Shown here: positions 35,111-43,803 of the stretch, one piece after another
How positions within the stretch are numbered: the first letter of the stretch is position 1
Layout of the letters: each line of letters starts with the position of its first letter
NCBI RefSeq assembly: GCF_000277125.1
Contig: NC_016946.1
Coordinates: 5,022,001-5,086,000 of the forward strand
DNA: 64,000 nt
Reading direction: 5' to 3'
Source: Mycobacterium intracellulare ATCC 13950
GTDB lineage: Bacteria > Actinomycetota > Actinomycetes > Mycobacteriales > Mycobacteriaceae
Translations under genes and position numbers: made by a program
Notes under the pieces: generated by a model
What the model was told of the DNA's origin: nothing
Database searches by the model: none
What the model saw: the letters and a program-made list of their open reading frames with translations, nothing else

Positions 35111-35755
35111 CTAGTCGCCGGCGGCGTCCGAGCCGTCCGGCTGGGACCGGGCCGCTTCCCGCTCCTCCGGTGAGCCCTTGAGGCCGTACCAGAACAGGTC
35201 GATCATCAGCTGGGCCGCCTCGTCGACATCGATATCGCCGGTGGACAACCGATTGGCCACCGCCTCGCCGGCGCCCACCAGCGCCACGGCCATCATCTCG
35301 TGCTCGATGTCCGGCCGCGGCGCGCGGCTGCCGGCCCGCATCAGCCCGGCGACCAGGTCGATGATCTGCTCGCGTCCCTCGCGCACCATGTGGGCGAACG
35401 CCTGCGAGCTGGTGGCCTGGGTGTACATCACGATCCACGACGCCCGGTTCGCGTCGATGTAGCGCATGAACGACGCGATCGTGTTGCGCAGCATGTCATT
35501 CGGGCTCTGCCGAAAGTCGATGTCGGCGCGCAGCACGTCGATGAACCGGGTCATTTCCCGGTTCAGGCAGGCACCGAACAGGTCCTCCTTGGAGCCGTAA
35601 TACAGGTACAGCATGGGCTTGGAGATCTGCGCCTCGGCGGCGATGGCGTCCATCGAGGTCTCGTGGTAGCCGTTGACCGAGAACATCTGCACGGCGGCGT
35701 CGAGCATCTGCTGCTCGCGCACGGCGCGCGGTAACCGCTTGGTACCACCCGCCAT
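35111..35755 (-). CDS. TetR-family regulator (Rv0238-like)
   Basis: 214 residues. The N-terminal helix-turn-helix is MFSVNGYHETSMDAIAAEA plus SKPMLYLYYGSKEDLF. The C-terminal ligand domain follows, with a Pro/Asp-rich acidic tail. ATG 35755 (MAGGTKRL) is chosen over a TTG at 35788, because the TetR fold starts there and the operator lies between. The shared operator with the fadA2/fabG4 spacer suggests it controls the beta-oxidation genes and itself, sensing an acyl-CoA or related lipid. The ligand is inferred. Confidence 0.88.
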   Translation of the reverse strand: MAGGTKRLPRAVREQQMLDAAVQMFSVNGYHETSMDAIAAEAQISKPMLYLYYGSKEDLFGACLNREMTRFIDVLRADIDFRQSPNDMLRNTIASFMRYIDANRASWIVMYTQATSSQAFAHMVREGREQIIDLVAGLMRAGSRAPRPDIEHEMMAVALVGAGEAVANRLSTGDIDVDEAAQLMIDLFWYGLKGSPEEREAARSQPDGSDAAGD

Positions 35756-35780
35756 CGCTCGCCTCTCTAGCCCGTCTATC

Positions 35781-35794
35781 TGACTCAAGAGTAA
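35781..35794. promoter_or_regulatory. Operator candidate upstream of the TetR gene
   Basis: On the gene strand TTACTC-TT-GAGTCA, an inverted repeat with one mismatch, 26 bp upstream of the TetR start. It matches the fadA2/fabG4 site at 31514-31527 in 11 of 14 positions. Confidence 0.55.
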
Positions 35795-35920
35795 GCAATG
35801 CGCCCGGGCCGCACAGCACTAGTGCCCACGGCGGCAACCCGCTTCGCCCGGGGTGGACGATGCGGCGACCCGCTTCGCCGGCTTCGCCTTGGCCCGTCTT
35901 CGCCGCCGCGCCTTGGCCCG

Positions 35921-36020
35921 TCGAGTGTGAATCGTTGGCTTTCGGTGTGAATCTGCGGCGGCGACACGCCGATCGGGCGCGCCGCCACTGCACACTCAAA
36001 GCCGTCAGTTCACACTCAAG
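35921..36020. repeat. Imperfect inverted repeat built on GTGTGAA units
   Basis: The left arm holds GAGTGTGAATCGTTGGCTTTCGG (35923-35945). The right arm read in reverse is GAGTGTGAACTGACGGCTTTGAG, so the two could fold into a long hairpin around a GC-rich centre. It resembles a short interspersed intergenic element; copies elsewhere in the genome were not checked. Confidence 0.5.
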
Positions 36021-36057
36021 GTTGCGGCGGTCGGCCCGGCCGCGCTCGCGATCGCCG

Positions 36058-37209
36058 CTAGTGCCCGCAGGTCGGGCCGGGGCCCTTCATCTTCGCCACC
36101 CGCACCAGCGCCTCGTCCACCCGGCGTGCCGGCAGTTCGCCTGAGGCGACGGCCTTTTGCAAGCGGTCCAGCACCGCGGGCACCTCGTCGGTGGTGACCC
36201 ACAGCGCGACGTCGACGCCGGCCAACAGGCTGCGCAGCACCGCCTCCGACACCCCGTACCGGTCGGAGATGGCGGCCATGCTGGACAGGTCGTCGCTGAA
36301 CACCGGGCCGGTGAACGGCGGACCCTTGTAGCCGACGCCGTTTCGCAGCAATTGCACCGCCTCGGGGCTCAGGCTGGCGGGGACATCGCCGGTGAGGCCC
36401 GGGACCTGCAGGTGGCCCACCATCACCGCGACCGGCGCCGCGGCCACCAGCGACCGGTAGGGCACCAGGTCACTGGTCTGCAGGTCGGCGAGCGGCGGCG
36501 TGACCACACCGCCGGTGTGCGAATCACCCGAGCCGTGCCCGTGCCCGGGGAAATGCTTGAGCACCGGCAGCAGCCCGGCGTCGCGGAGGCCCCGCGCGTA
36601 CGCCCCGGCGTAGTCGGTCACCGTCTGCGGGTCCGCGCCGAAGGAACGGTTGCCGATGACGGCGTCGTCGTCCTCGTCGCTGACGTCGACCACGGGAGCG
36701 AAGTCGACGGTGATGCCCAGGTCGCGCATCTTGCGGCCGCGGTCGGCGGCCAAATCGTGGACCTGCTGGACGGTTTGTGTCTGCGCCAGCTCCCGGGCCG
36801 GCGGCGACGTCCCGATCAGGGTCTTCAGCCGCGACACCCGCCCACCCTCTTCGTCGACGCTGACCGCCAGCGGCAGCGGTCCCGCCTTGGCGCTGATGTC
36901 CGCCAACGGCCCCTGGAAGATTGCGAGGTCGGTCCAGCTGCCGATGAAGATCCCGCCGACGTGGTAGCCGTTGACGACGGCCCGGGCGTCGTCGGCGTTC
37001 TTCACGCCCACCATCAGGAGTTGGGCCAGCTTGTCGCGGATGCCCAGCGCGGCCGGCACCGCCGCCGGGTCGGCGCACACCGGGGGCGCGGGCGCGGCCG
37101 CCGGCTTGCTCGACGTCGACGAGTGGGCGGGTGGCGCCGGGTGGTGGCCGCAGCCGGCCACCAGCGCCGACGCGGCCGCGAGCACGGCGAAGGTGCGCGA
37201 AAATGCCAT
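36058..37209 (-). CDS. lpqI: Lipoprotein LpqI, NagZ-type beta-N-acetylglucosaminidase
   Basis: 383 residues. A lipoprotein signal with lipobox LVAGC near residues 16-20 is followed by a Ser/Pro/Ala linker and a glycoside hydrolase family 3 TIM barrel. Motifs: SVDEEGGRVSRL, the His-Phe-Pro catalytic loop KHFPGHGHGSGDSH, and the nucleophile Asp in FSDDLSSMAAIS. It removes GlcNAc from muropeptides at the cell envelope in wall recycling. Homologous to Rv0237. It stands alone, reading away from the aftD cluster. Confidence 0.93.
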   Translation of the reverse strand: MAFSRTFAVLAAASALVAGCGHHPAPPAHSSTSSKPAAAPAPPVCADPAAVPAALGIRDKLAQLLMVGVKNADDARAVVNGYHVGGIFIGSWTDLAIFQGPLADISAKAGPLPLAVSVDEEGGRVSRLKTLIGTSPPARELAQTQTVQQVHDLAADRGRKMRDLGITVDFAPVVDVSDEDDDAVIGNRSFGADPQTVTDYAGAYARGLRDAGLLPVLKHFPGHGHGSGDSHTGGVVTPPLADLQTSDLVPYRSLVAAAPVAVMVGHLQVPGLTGDVPASLSPEAVQLLRNGVGYKGPPFTGPVFSDDLSSMAAISDRYGVSEAVLRSLLAGVDVALWVTTDEVPAVLDRLQKAVASGELPARRVDEALVRVAKMKGPGPTCGH

Positions 37210-37296
37210 CGGGCCATGCTTTCACAGGGGGGCGTTTCGTCCCCGTCCCCAGGGGGCACAAGCGGTAGGTTGCCCATCAGGGGAGGTCAGCAGGCG

Positions 37297-37491
37297 ATGA
37301 GCGGTTTCACGGTGGCGGCCGCGGCCAGCATCGCGGCGGGGTTGGCCGTCGGGATCGCGACGACGGTCGGCATCACGCTCGCGGTGGCCGACGACACCGC
37401 CGTCCCGGCGCAGGCGCCGGCGCGCCCGGCGTTGCCCTATCAGGTGCAATACGGCGACCGCTGTTTCCACGGACACTGTCTGCACTGGTGA
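37297..37491 (+). CDS. Small exported DUF2613-like protein, paralogue of the next gene
   Basis: 64 residues, ATG 37297 with GGGGAGG 10 nt upstream. The N-terminus is one hydrophobic segment (VAAAASIAAGLAVGIATTVG) ending TLAVADDT, followed by a Pro/Ala-rich stretch and YGDRCFHGHCLHW with two Cys and three His. The hydrophobic segment and the YGDR element match the next small gene, so the two look like tandem duplicates. The Cys/His tail is unique to this copy and could bind metal or form a disulfide. It probably sits in the membrane or is exported. Confidence 0.75.
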   Translation: MSGFTVAAAASIAAGLAVGIATTVGITLAVADDTAVPAQAPARPALPYQVQYGDRCFHGHCLHW

Positions 37492-37577
37492 CGAGCGCTC
37501 GGTCGAACGCTCTTCTGCTAGGTTGGCGCTAGGTTGAAGTCACGACCGCAAGCCCCGCAATTACCCAGGAGCCGTCG

Positions 37578-37751
37578 ATGAACCGGATCGTTGCGCCCGC
37601 GGCAGCGAGCGTTGTGGTTGGCCTGTTGCTCGGCGCGGCCGCGATCTTCGGGATCACGTTGATGGTCCAGCAAGACACGAAGCCGCCACTCCCCGGGGGC
37701 GATCCGCAGTCGTCAGTGCTCAACCGGGTCGAGTACGGCAACCGTAGCTAG
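37578..37751 (+). CDS. Small membrane/secreted protein, Rv0236A-like (DUF2613)
   Basis: 57 residues, the length recalled for Rv0236A. ATG 37578 with AGGAG at 37567-37571. One hydrophobic segment (AAASVVVGLLLGAAAIFGIT) is followed by a short polar tail ending NRVEYGNRS. It lies 58 bp before aftD on the same strand, so they may share a transcript. The function is unknown; conservation beside aftD suggests a role with the arabinosyltransferase, which is inference. Confidence 0.82.
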   Translation: MNRIVAPAAASVVVGLLLGAAAIFGITLMVQQDTKPPLPGGDPQSSVLNRVEYGNRS

Positions 37752-37809
37752 CGGCGAGGTAGGGGCAGCGCGGCCGGAGCCCGCGGAGACGACCCTCACT
37801 TCGTCGGCT

Positions 37810-40800
37810 GTGTCGCGCCGCTGGTTGTGGTTGGTCGGCGCGATCGCGCTGGCGTTGACGTTCGCCCAGTCGCCGGGGCGGATCTCCCCCGACACGAAAC
37901 TCGACCTGACCGCCAACCCCCTGCGATTTTTGGCGCGCGCGACCAACCTGTGGAACAGCGAGCTGCCGTTCGGGCAGGCGCAGAATCAGGCCTACGGCTA
38001 CCTGTTTCCGCACGGCACCTTTTTCCTGATCGGTCACGCGCTGGGCGTGCCCGGCTGGATCACTCAGCGGCTGTGGTGGGCGCTGCTGCTCACAGCGGGC
38101 TTCTGGGGGCTGATGCGCGTCGCCGAGGCGCTGCGGATCGGCAGCCCGGCGTCGCGGGTGATCGCCGCGGTCGCGTTCGCGCTGTCGCCGCGGGTGCTGA
38201 CCACCCTCGGATCGATCTCGTCGGAAACCTTGCCGATGATGCTGGCGCCCTGGGTGTTGCTGCCCACGATCCTCGCGTTGCGGGCGTCGACGGATCGGTC
38301 CGTGCGAGCGCTGGCCGCCCGGGCGGGCCTGGCCGTCGCGCTGATGGGCGCGGTCAACGCCATCGCGACACTGGCCGGCTGCCTGCCCGCGGTGATCTGG
38401 TGGGCATGCCACCGACCGAACCGGCGGTGGTGGCGTTACACCGGGTGGTGGCTGCTGGCGCTGCTGCTAGCCACGCTGTGGTGGGTGGTGGCGCTGGTGA
38501 TGCTGCGCGCCATCAGCCCGCCGTTCCTGGACTTCATCGAATCCTCCGGCGTGACAACGCAATGGTCGTCACTGACCGAGATGTTGCGCGGGACCGACAG
38601 CTGGACCCCGTACGTGGCGCCCAACGCCACCGCGGGCGCCCCGCTGGTGACGGGGTCGGCGGCCATCCTGGGCACCTGCCTGGTCGCCGCGGCCGGGCTG
38701 GCGGGGCTGGCCTCGGCCGCCATGCCGGCGCGTGGCCGCCTGGTCACGATGCTGTTGGTCGGGGCGGTCTTGATGGCCGTCGGCTACAGCGGCGGGCTGG
38801 GCTCTCCGGTGGCGCACGCGGTGCAGGCCTTCCTGGACGCCGGCGGCGCCCCGTTGCGCAACGTGCACAAGCTGGGGTCGGTGATCGGCATCCCGGTGGC
38901 GCTGGGCATCGCCCACCTGCTGGGCCGGATACCGCTGCCGGGCGCCGCCCCGACGCCGGTGTGGCTGCGCGCGTTCGCCCACCCGGAGCGCGACAGGCGG
39001 GTGGCGGCCGCGATGGTGGTCCTGACGGCGCTGATGGTCAGCACCTCGCTGGCGTGGACCGGTCGGCTGGCGCCGCCGGGGACGTTCACCGCCATCCCGC
39101 CGTATTGGCATGAGGCCGCCGACTGGCTCACCGAGCACAACACGGGCGCCCCCACACCCGGGCGGGTGCTCGTCGTGCCGGGGGCGCCGTTCGCCACGCA
39201 GGTGTGGGGCACCAGCCACGACGAGCCGCTGCAGGTGCTGGGCAGCAGCCCGTGGGGGGTGCGCGATTCGATCCCGCTGACCCCGCCGCAGACCATCCGG
39301 GCGCTGGATTCGGTTCAGCGCCTGTTCGCCGCCGGCCGGCCCTCGGCGGGATTGGCCGATACCCTTGCGCGCCAAGGCATTTCCTACCTTGCGGTGCGCA
39401 ACGACCTGGATCCCGACACGTCGCGCTCGGCGCGCCCGATCCTGGTGCACCGCGCCGTGGACGGCTCGCCGGGGCTGCGGAAGGTGGCGCAGTTCGGCGC
39501 CCCGGTGGGGCCCGGCACGCTGTCCGGCTTCGTCGCCGACAGCGGGTTGCGGCCGCGCTACCCAGCGGTCGAGATCTACCGGGTCACCGGCGGCGGTGAC
39601 GTCAGCGACCCCGCCACGCCCTACCTCGTCGACGCCGACCGGCTGGCCCGCGTCGACGGCGGCCCGGAAGCGTTGCTGCGCCTGGACGAACGGCGGCGGC
39701 TGCTGGGCCAGCCGCCACTCGGCCCGGCGCTGCTGACCGCCGACGCGGGCGCCGCCGGGCTGCCGCTGGCGCCGGGAGCCGGCGTGACCGTCACCGACAC
39801 CCCGGTCGCCCGGGAGACGGATTACGGTCGGGTGGACCAACATTCGTCGGCGATCCGGGCCCCCGGCGACGCGCGGCACACCTACAACCGGGTGCCGGAC
39901 TATCCCGTCCCGGGCGCGGAGCCGGTGGCCGGCGCGTGGACCGGCGGGCGGATCACCGTGTCGAGCTCGTCGTCGGATTCCACCGCCATGCCCGACGTCG
40001 CCCCGGCGACCTCCCCGGCCGCCGCGATCGACGGGGACTCCGCGACCGCCTGGGTGTCCAACTCGCTGCAGGCCGCCGTCGGCCAGTGGATGCGGATCGA
40101 TTTCGACCACCCCGTGACGAATGCGGCAATCACGTTGACCCCCAGTGCAACCGCCGTCGGCGCCCAGGTCCGCCGCATCCTGATCGAAACCGCCACCGGC
40201 AGCACCACGCTGCGGTTCGACGAACCGGGCAAGCCGCTCGCCGCGGCGCTCCCCTACGGTGAAACGCCGTGGGTGCGGATCACCGCCGCGGGCACCGATG
40301 ACGGGTCCGCCGGCGTGCAATTCGGCATCACCGACCTGACGATCACCCAGTACGACGCGTCCGGGTTCGCCCACCAGGTCGACCTGCGGCACACCGTGCG
40401 GGTGCCCGGGCCGCCCCCCGGCGCCCCGATCGCAGGGTGGGACCTGGGCTCGGAACTGCTCGGCAGGCCCGGCTGCGCCCCGGCGCCCGACACCGTGCGC
40501 TGCGCGCCGTCGATGGCGCTGACCCCGGAGGAGCCGGTCAACTTCAGCCGGACGTTGACCGTGCCGGCGCCGGTGTTGGTGACCCCGACGGTGTGGGTGC
40601 GGCCCCGGCAGGGCCCGAAGCTGGCCGCCCTGATCGCCGAGCCCAATGCGACTGTCGCCCAGGGTGATTCGGATGCAGTCGATGTGCTGGGCTCGGCCTA
40701 CGCGGGCACCGACGGCGACCCGGCCACCGCCTGGACGGCGCCGCAGCGGGTGGTGCAGCACAAGACCCCGCCGACGCTGACGCTGAGGCTGCCTCGACCC

Positions 40801-42018
40801 ACCGAGGTCACCGGGTTGCGGCTGGTGCCCAGCCGGGCGGCGCTGCCCGTGCGTCCGACGATGGTGGCCGTCAACCTCGGTGACGGCCCGCAAGTGGCGG
40901 CGGTCAAGGCCGATTCAGGCGGGGCGCAGACGCTCGCGCTGAAGCCCCGGGTGACCGACACGGTGACGCTCAGCCTGCTGGACTGGGACGACGTCATCGA
41001 CCGCAACGCGTTGGGCTTCGACCAGCTCAAGCCGCCCGGGCTGGCCGAGGTGGCCGCGCTCGGCGCCGACGGCAACGCGATCGCGCCCGCCGACGCCGCC
41101 CGCAACCGCGGCCGGGAGATCTCCCTCGGGTGCGATCGCGGCCCGGTCATCGCGGTCGCGGGCCGGTTCGTGCACACCGCGATCCACACCACCGTCGGGG
41201 CGATACTGGACGATCAGCCCCTGGCGGCGGTGCCGTGCGACCGCGATCCGATCGCGCTGCCCGCCGGCGACCAGGAGCTGCTGATCAGCCCGGGGGCGCA
41301 GTTCGTCGTCGACGGGGCCCAACTGTCGACCTCGCGGGCCCCCGAAAGCGCGCGGGCCGAACGTCTTTCGTCCTGGCGGGCATGGGGACCGGCCCGGCGC
41401 GAGGTCCAGGCTCCCCCGTCGGCCACCCCCCGGGTGATGGTCATCCCGGAAAGCATCAACCCCGGCTGGGTGGCGCGCACCGGCAGCGGGGCCCGGCTGA
41501 CGCCGATCGCCGTCAACGGCTGGCAGCAGGGGTGGGTGGTCCCCGCGGGCGACCCCGGCACCATCACGCTGACGTTCGCCTCCAACCCGCTCTACGGCGC
41601 GGGACTGGTGGTGGGACTGGCCTTGTTGCCGCTGCTGGCGCTGCTGGCGTTCTGGCGCACCCGAACCCGCGACGCGGGCGCCCCCACGCAACCATGGCGG
41701 CCCGGGGCATGGGCGGCGGTCCCGGCGCTGGCCGCCGGGGCGCTGATCGCCGGCGCCGGCGGCGTCGTCGTGATGGGCGCCGCCCTGGGGTTGCGCTACG
41801 CGCTGCGCGCCCGGCGCTGGGAACGCCTCGCCCTGGTGGGCAGCGCCGGCGGGCTGATTGTGGCCGGGGCGGCGTTGTCGCGCCAGCCCTGGCGCTCGGC
41901 GGACGGCTACGCGGGTCATTCGGCGAACGTCCAACTGCTGGCGCTGGTTTCGCTCGCGGTGCTGACCGCCTCGGTGATCGTCATGCCCGACCGGGAGCGC
42001 CGGCCCGGCGACGAATAG
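37810..42018 (+). CDS. aftD: Arabinofuranosyltransferase AftD
   Basis: 1402 residues, the size of M. tuberculosis AftD (about 1400). The first 450 residues hold about 11 membrane helices of a GT-C glycosyltransferase, with the early acidic region SPDTKLDLTANPLRFL typical of the active site. A very large extracytoplasmic part with carbohydrate-binding modules follows, and the C-terminus has further membrane helices (LVVGLALLPLLALLAFW, LLALVSLAVLTAS). It uses decaprenyl-phospho-arabinose to branch arabinogalactan and lipoarabinomannan. GTG start at 37810; the ribosome-binding site is weak. Homologous to Rv0236c, essential there. Confidence 0.94.
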   Translation: MSRRWLWLVGAIALALTFAQSPGRISPDTKLDLTANPLRFLARATNLWNSELPFGQAQNQAYGYLFPHGTFFLIGHALGVPGWITQRLWWALLLTAGFWGLMRVAEALRIGSPASRVIAAVAFALSPRVLTTLGSISSETLPMMLAPWVLLPTILALRASTDRSVRALAARAGLAVALMGAVNAIATLAGCLPAVIWWACHRPNRRWWRYTGWWLLALLLATLWWVVALVMLRAISPPFLDFIESSGVTTQWSSLTEMLRGTDSWTPYVAPNATAGAPLVTGSAAILGTCLVAAAGLAGLASAAMPARGRLVTMLLVGAVLMAVGYSGGLGSPVAHAVQAFLDAGGAPLRNVHKLGSVIGIPVALGIAHLLGRIPLPGAAPTPVWLRAFAHPERDRRVAAAMVVLTALMVSTSLAWTGRLAPPGTFTAIPPYWHEAADWLTEHNTGAPTPGRVLVVPGAPFATQVWGTSHDEPLQVLGSSPWGVRDSIPLTPPQTIRALDSVQRLFAAGRPSAGLADTLARQGISYLAVRNDLDPDTSRSARPILVHRAVDGSPGLRKVAQFGAPVGPGTLSGFVADSGLRPRYPAVEIYRVTGGGDVSDPATPYLVDADRLARVDGGPEALLRLDERRRLLGQPPLGPALLTADAGAAGLPLAPGAGVTVTDTPVARETDYGRVDQHSSAIRAPGDARHTYNRVPDYPVPGAEPVAGAWTGGRITVSSSSSDSTAMPDVAPATSPAAAIDGDSATAWVSNSLQAAVGQWMRIDFDHPVTNAAITLTPSATAVGAQVRRILIETATGSTTLRFDEPGKPLAAALPYGETPWVRITAAGTDDGSAGVQFGITDLTITQYDASGFAHQVDLRHTVRVPGPPPGAPIAGWDLGSELLGRPGCAPAPDTVRCAPSMALTPEEPVNFSRTLTVPAPVLVTPTVWVRPRQGPKLAALIAEPNATVAQGDSDAVDVLGSAYAGTDGDPATAWTAPQRVVQHKTPPTLTLRLPRPTEVTGLRLVPSRAALPVRPTMVAVNLGDGPQVAAVKADSGGAQTLALKPRVTDTVTLSLLDWDDVIDRNALGFDQLKPPGLAEVAALGADGNAIAPADAARNRGREISLGCDRGPVIAVAGRFVHTAIHTTVGAILDDQPLAAVPCDRDPIALPAGDQELLISPGAQFVVDGAQLSTSRAPESARAERLSSWRAWGPARREVQAPPSATPRVMVIPESINPGWVARTGSGARLTPIAVNGWQQGWVVPAGDPGTITLTFASNPLYGAGLVVGLALLPLLALLAFWRTRTRDAGAPTQPWRPGAWAAVPALAAGALIAGAGGVVVMGAALGLRYALRARRWERLALVGSAGGLIVAGAALSRQPWRSADGYAGHSANVQLLALVSLAVLTASVIVMPDRERRPGDE

Positions 42019-42116
42019 TGCCGAATAGTTTTGGCGCGTAGTGGCTACCCCCGTTTATCGGCTGATTGACTGGATATGCGGTCGGTGCGACAGCCGCCGA
42101 TCGGGGAGTGAGCGCC

Positions 42117-43565
42117 ATGACCTGGTTTTCCGCGCCCGAATACTGGGTGGGCAGACTGGTCCTCGAGCGCGGCGCCGCGGCGATCTATCTGCTGGCGTTC
42201 GTCGCGGCGGCCGCGCAATTCCGCGCACTCATCGGCGAACACGGGATGCTGCCCATTCCCCGGTTTGTGGCGGCGCAGTCGTTTTGGCGCACGCCGAGCA
42301 TCTTTCATCTGCGCTACTCCGATCGGCTGTTCGCGGCGGTCGCCTGGTTCGGCGCGGCACTGTCGGCGGCCGTCGCCGCCGGCGTGGCCGACGCGGCGCC
42401 GCTGTGGGCCGCGATGGCGATGTGGCTCGTGCTGTGGGTGCTCTATCTGTCGATCGTGAACGTCGGGCAGACCTGGTACTCGTTCGGTTGGGAGTCGTTG
42501 CTTCTCGAGACCGGGTTTTTGATGATCTTTCTCGGCAACAACGACGTGGCGCCCCCGGTGCTGACGTTGTGGATGGTCCGATTGCTGTTGTTCCGAGTCG
42601 AATTCGGTGCGGGGCTGATCAAGATGCGCGGCGATCCGTGCTGGCGCGACCTGACGTGTCTGTACTACCACCATGAGACGCAGCCCATGCCCGGGCCGCT
42701 GAGCTGGTTCTTCCACCATCTACCCAAACCGCTGCACCGGGTCGAGGTGGCGGGCAACCATTTCGCGCAGCTGATCGTGCCGTTCGGATTGTTCGCGCCG
42801 CAGCCGGTGGCCAGCGTGGCCGCGGCGATCATCGTCATCACGCAGCTGTGGCTGGTCGCGTCGGGCAACTTCGCCTGGCTGAACTGGGTGACGATTCTGT
42901 TGGCGTGCAGCGCCATCGACGACGCGTCGGTCGCGTCGCTGCTTCCCGGGGGGCTGGTCCCGGCGCACGACGGCCCGGCGGCGCCCGCGTGGTTTGCGGT
43001 CCTGGTTGCCGCGGTGTCGGCGGCGGTGCTGTTCATGAGCTACTGGCCGATTCGGAACATGTTGTCGTCGCGCCAGCGAATGAACATGTCGTTCAACTCA
43101 TTTCACTTGGTGAACACCTACGGGGCCTTCGGCAGCATCGGGCGGATCCGTCGGGAGGTGGTGATCGAGGGCACCGACGATGACCAGCTCAGCGACCAGA
43201 CCGTCTGGCGGGAATACGAATTCAAAGGCAAGCCGGGTGGGCCGCGCCGGCTGCCGCGACAGTGGGCCCCCTATCATCTGCGCCTGGACTGGCTGATGTG
43301 GTTCGCCGCGATCTCGCCGGGCTACGCGCAGCCCTGGCTGCGGCCGTTCCTGCAGCGGCTGCTGCGCAACGACCGGCCGACCCTGCGTCTGTTGCGCCAC
43401 AACCCGTTCCCGGATGCGCCGCCGCGGTTTGTGCGCGCCCAGCTCTACCAGTATCGCTTCACCACCCCGGCCGAGCTGCGCCGAGACCGGGCGTGGTGGC
43501 ATCGCGCCCTGGTGGGTGGCTATGCGCCGCCCATGACGTTGTCGACACCTACCACCACCAATTGA
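42117..43565 (+). CDS. Membrane protein of the lipase maturation factor (LMF) family
   Basis: 482 residues, the same as Rv0235c. Several membrane helices are visible (YLLAFVAAAAQF, MAMWLVLWVLYLSIV, VAAAIIVITQLWLV). LMF-family marks are VGQTWYSFGWESLLLETGF, the LLLFRVEFGAGLIKMRGD region, CLYYHHETQPMPGPLSW and the C-terminal FGSIGRIRREVVIEGT. In animals LMF1 helps lipases fold; in mycobacteria the role is unknown. ATG 42117 follows GGGGAG. It lies 98 bp after aftD on the same strand, an arrangement kept from H37Rv. Confidence 0.88.
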   Translation: MTWFSAPEYWVGRLVLERGAAAIYLLAFVAAAAQFRALIGEHGMLPIPRFVAAQSFWRTPSIFHLRYSDRLFAAVAWFGAALSAAVAAGVADAAPLWAAMAMWLVLWVLYLSIVNVGQTWYSFGWESLLLETGFLMIFLGNNDVAPPVLTLWMVRLLLFRVEFGAGLIKMRGDPCWRDLTCLYYHHETQPMPGPLSWFFHHLPKPLHRVEVAGNHFAQLIVPFGLFAPQPVASVAAAIIVITQLWLVASGNFAWLNWVTILLACSAIDDASVASLLPGGLVPAHDGPAAPAWFAVLVAAVSAAVLFMSYWPIRNMLSSRQRMNMSFNSFHLVNTYGAFGSIGRIRREVVIEGTDDDQLSDQTVWREYEFKGKPGGPRRLPRQWAPYHLRLDWLMWFAAISPGYAQPWLRPFLQRLLRNDRPTLRLLRHNPFPDAPPRFVRAQLYQYRFTTPAELRRDRAWWHRALVGGYAPPMTLSTPTTTN

Positions 43566-43803
43566 GGCCAATCTCGGCGTCACCGGTCGTATCGGCCAGG
43601 ACGCGACGCAAGGCCGCGTGAACCTCCTCTAGGCGCGGTTGCGTTCACGGAAATTCAAACCGTTGTCCGCCCAACCGATCTGCCATAGCCTCGCCTTCCA
43701 CAGCGCCGCAGCCTTGCCTGCGCGAATCCCGTGCCAACCGGCCCCGTCCCGGGTACCGCACCGACGTGCTCAGCCAGCTCGGTGTCCTGATCTGAGGAGC
43801 TCG

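Larger units (their letters stand above)
35756..36057. other. Intergenic region with repeats between TetR and lpqI
   Basis: 302 bp without a gene. It contains the TetR promoter, then short direct repeats (CCCGCTTCGCC twice, CCTTGGCCCGTC twice) and the imperfect inverted repeat listed separately. Nothing protein-coding was seen. Confidence 0.6.

Noticed and set aside
43566..43803. Possible SAM-type riboswitch upstream of the sulfonate-type binding protein
   Set aside because: Paired segments such as ACCGA...TCGGT exist, but the conserved core of the SAM-I or SAM-IV classes could not be found. A covariance-model search would decide.
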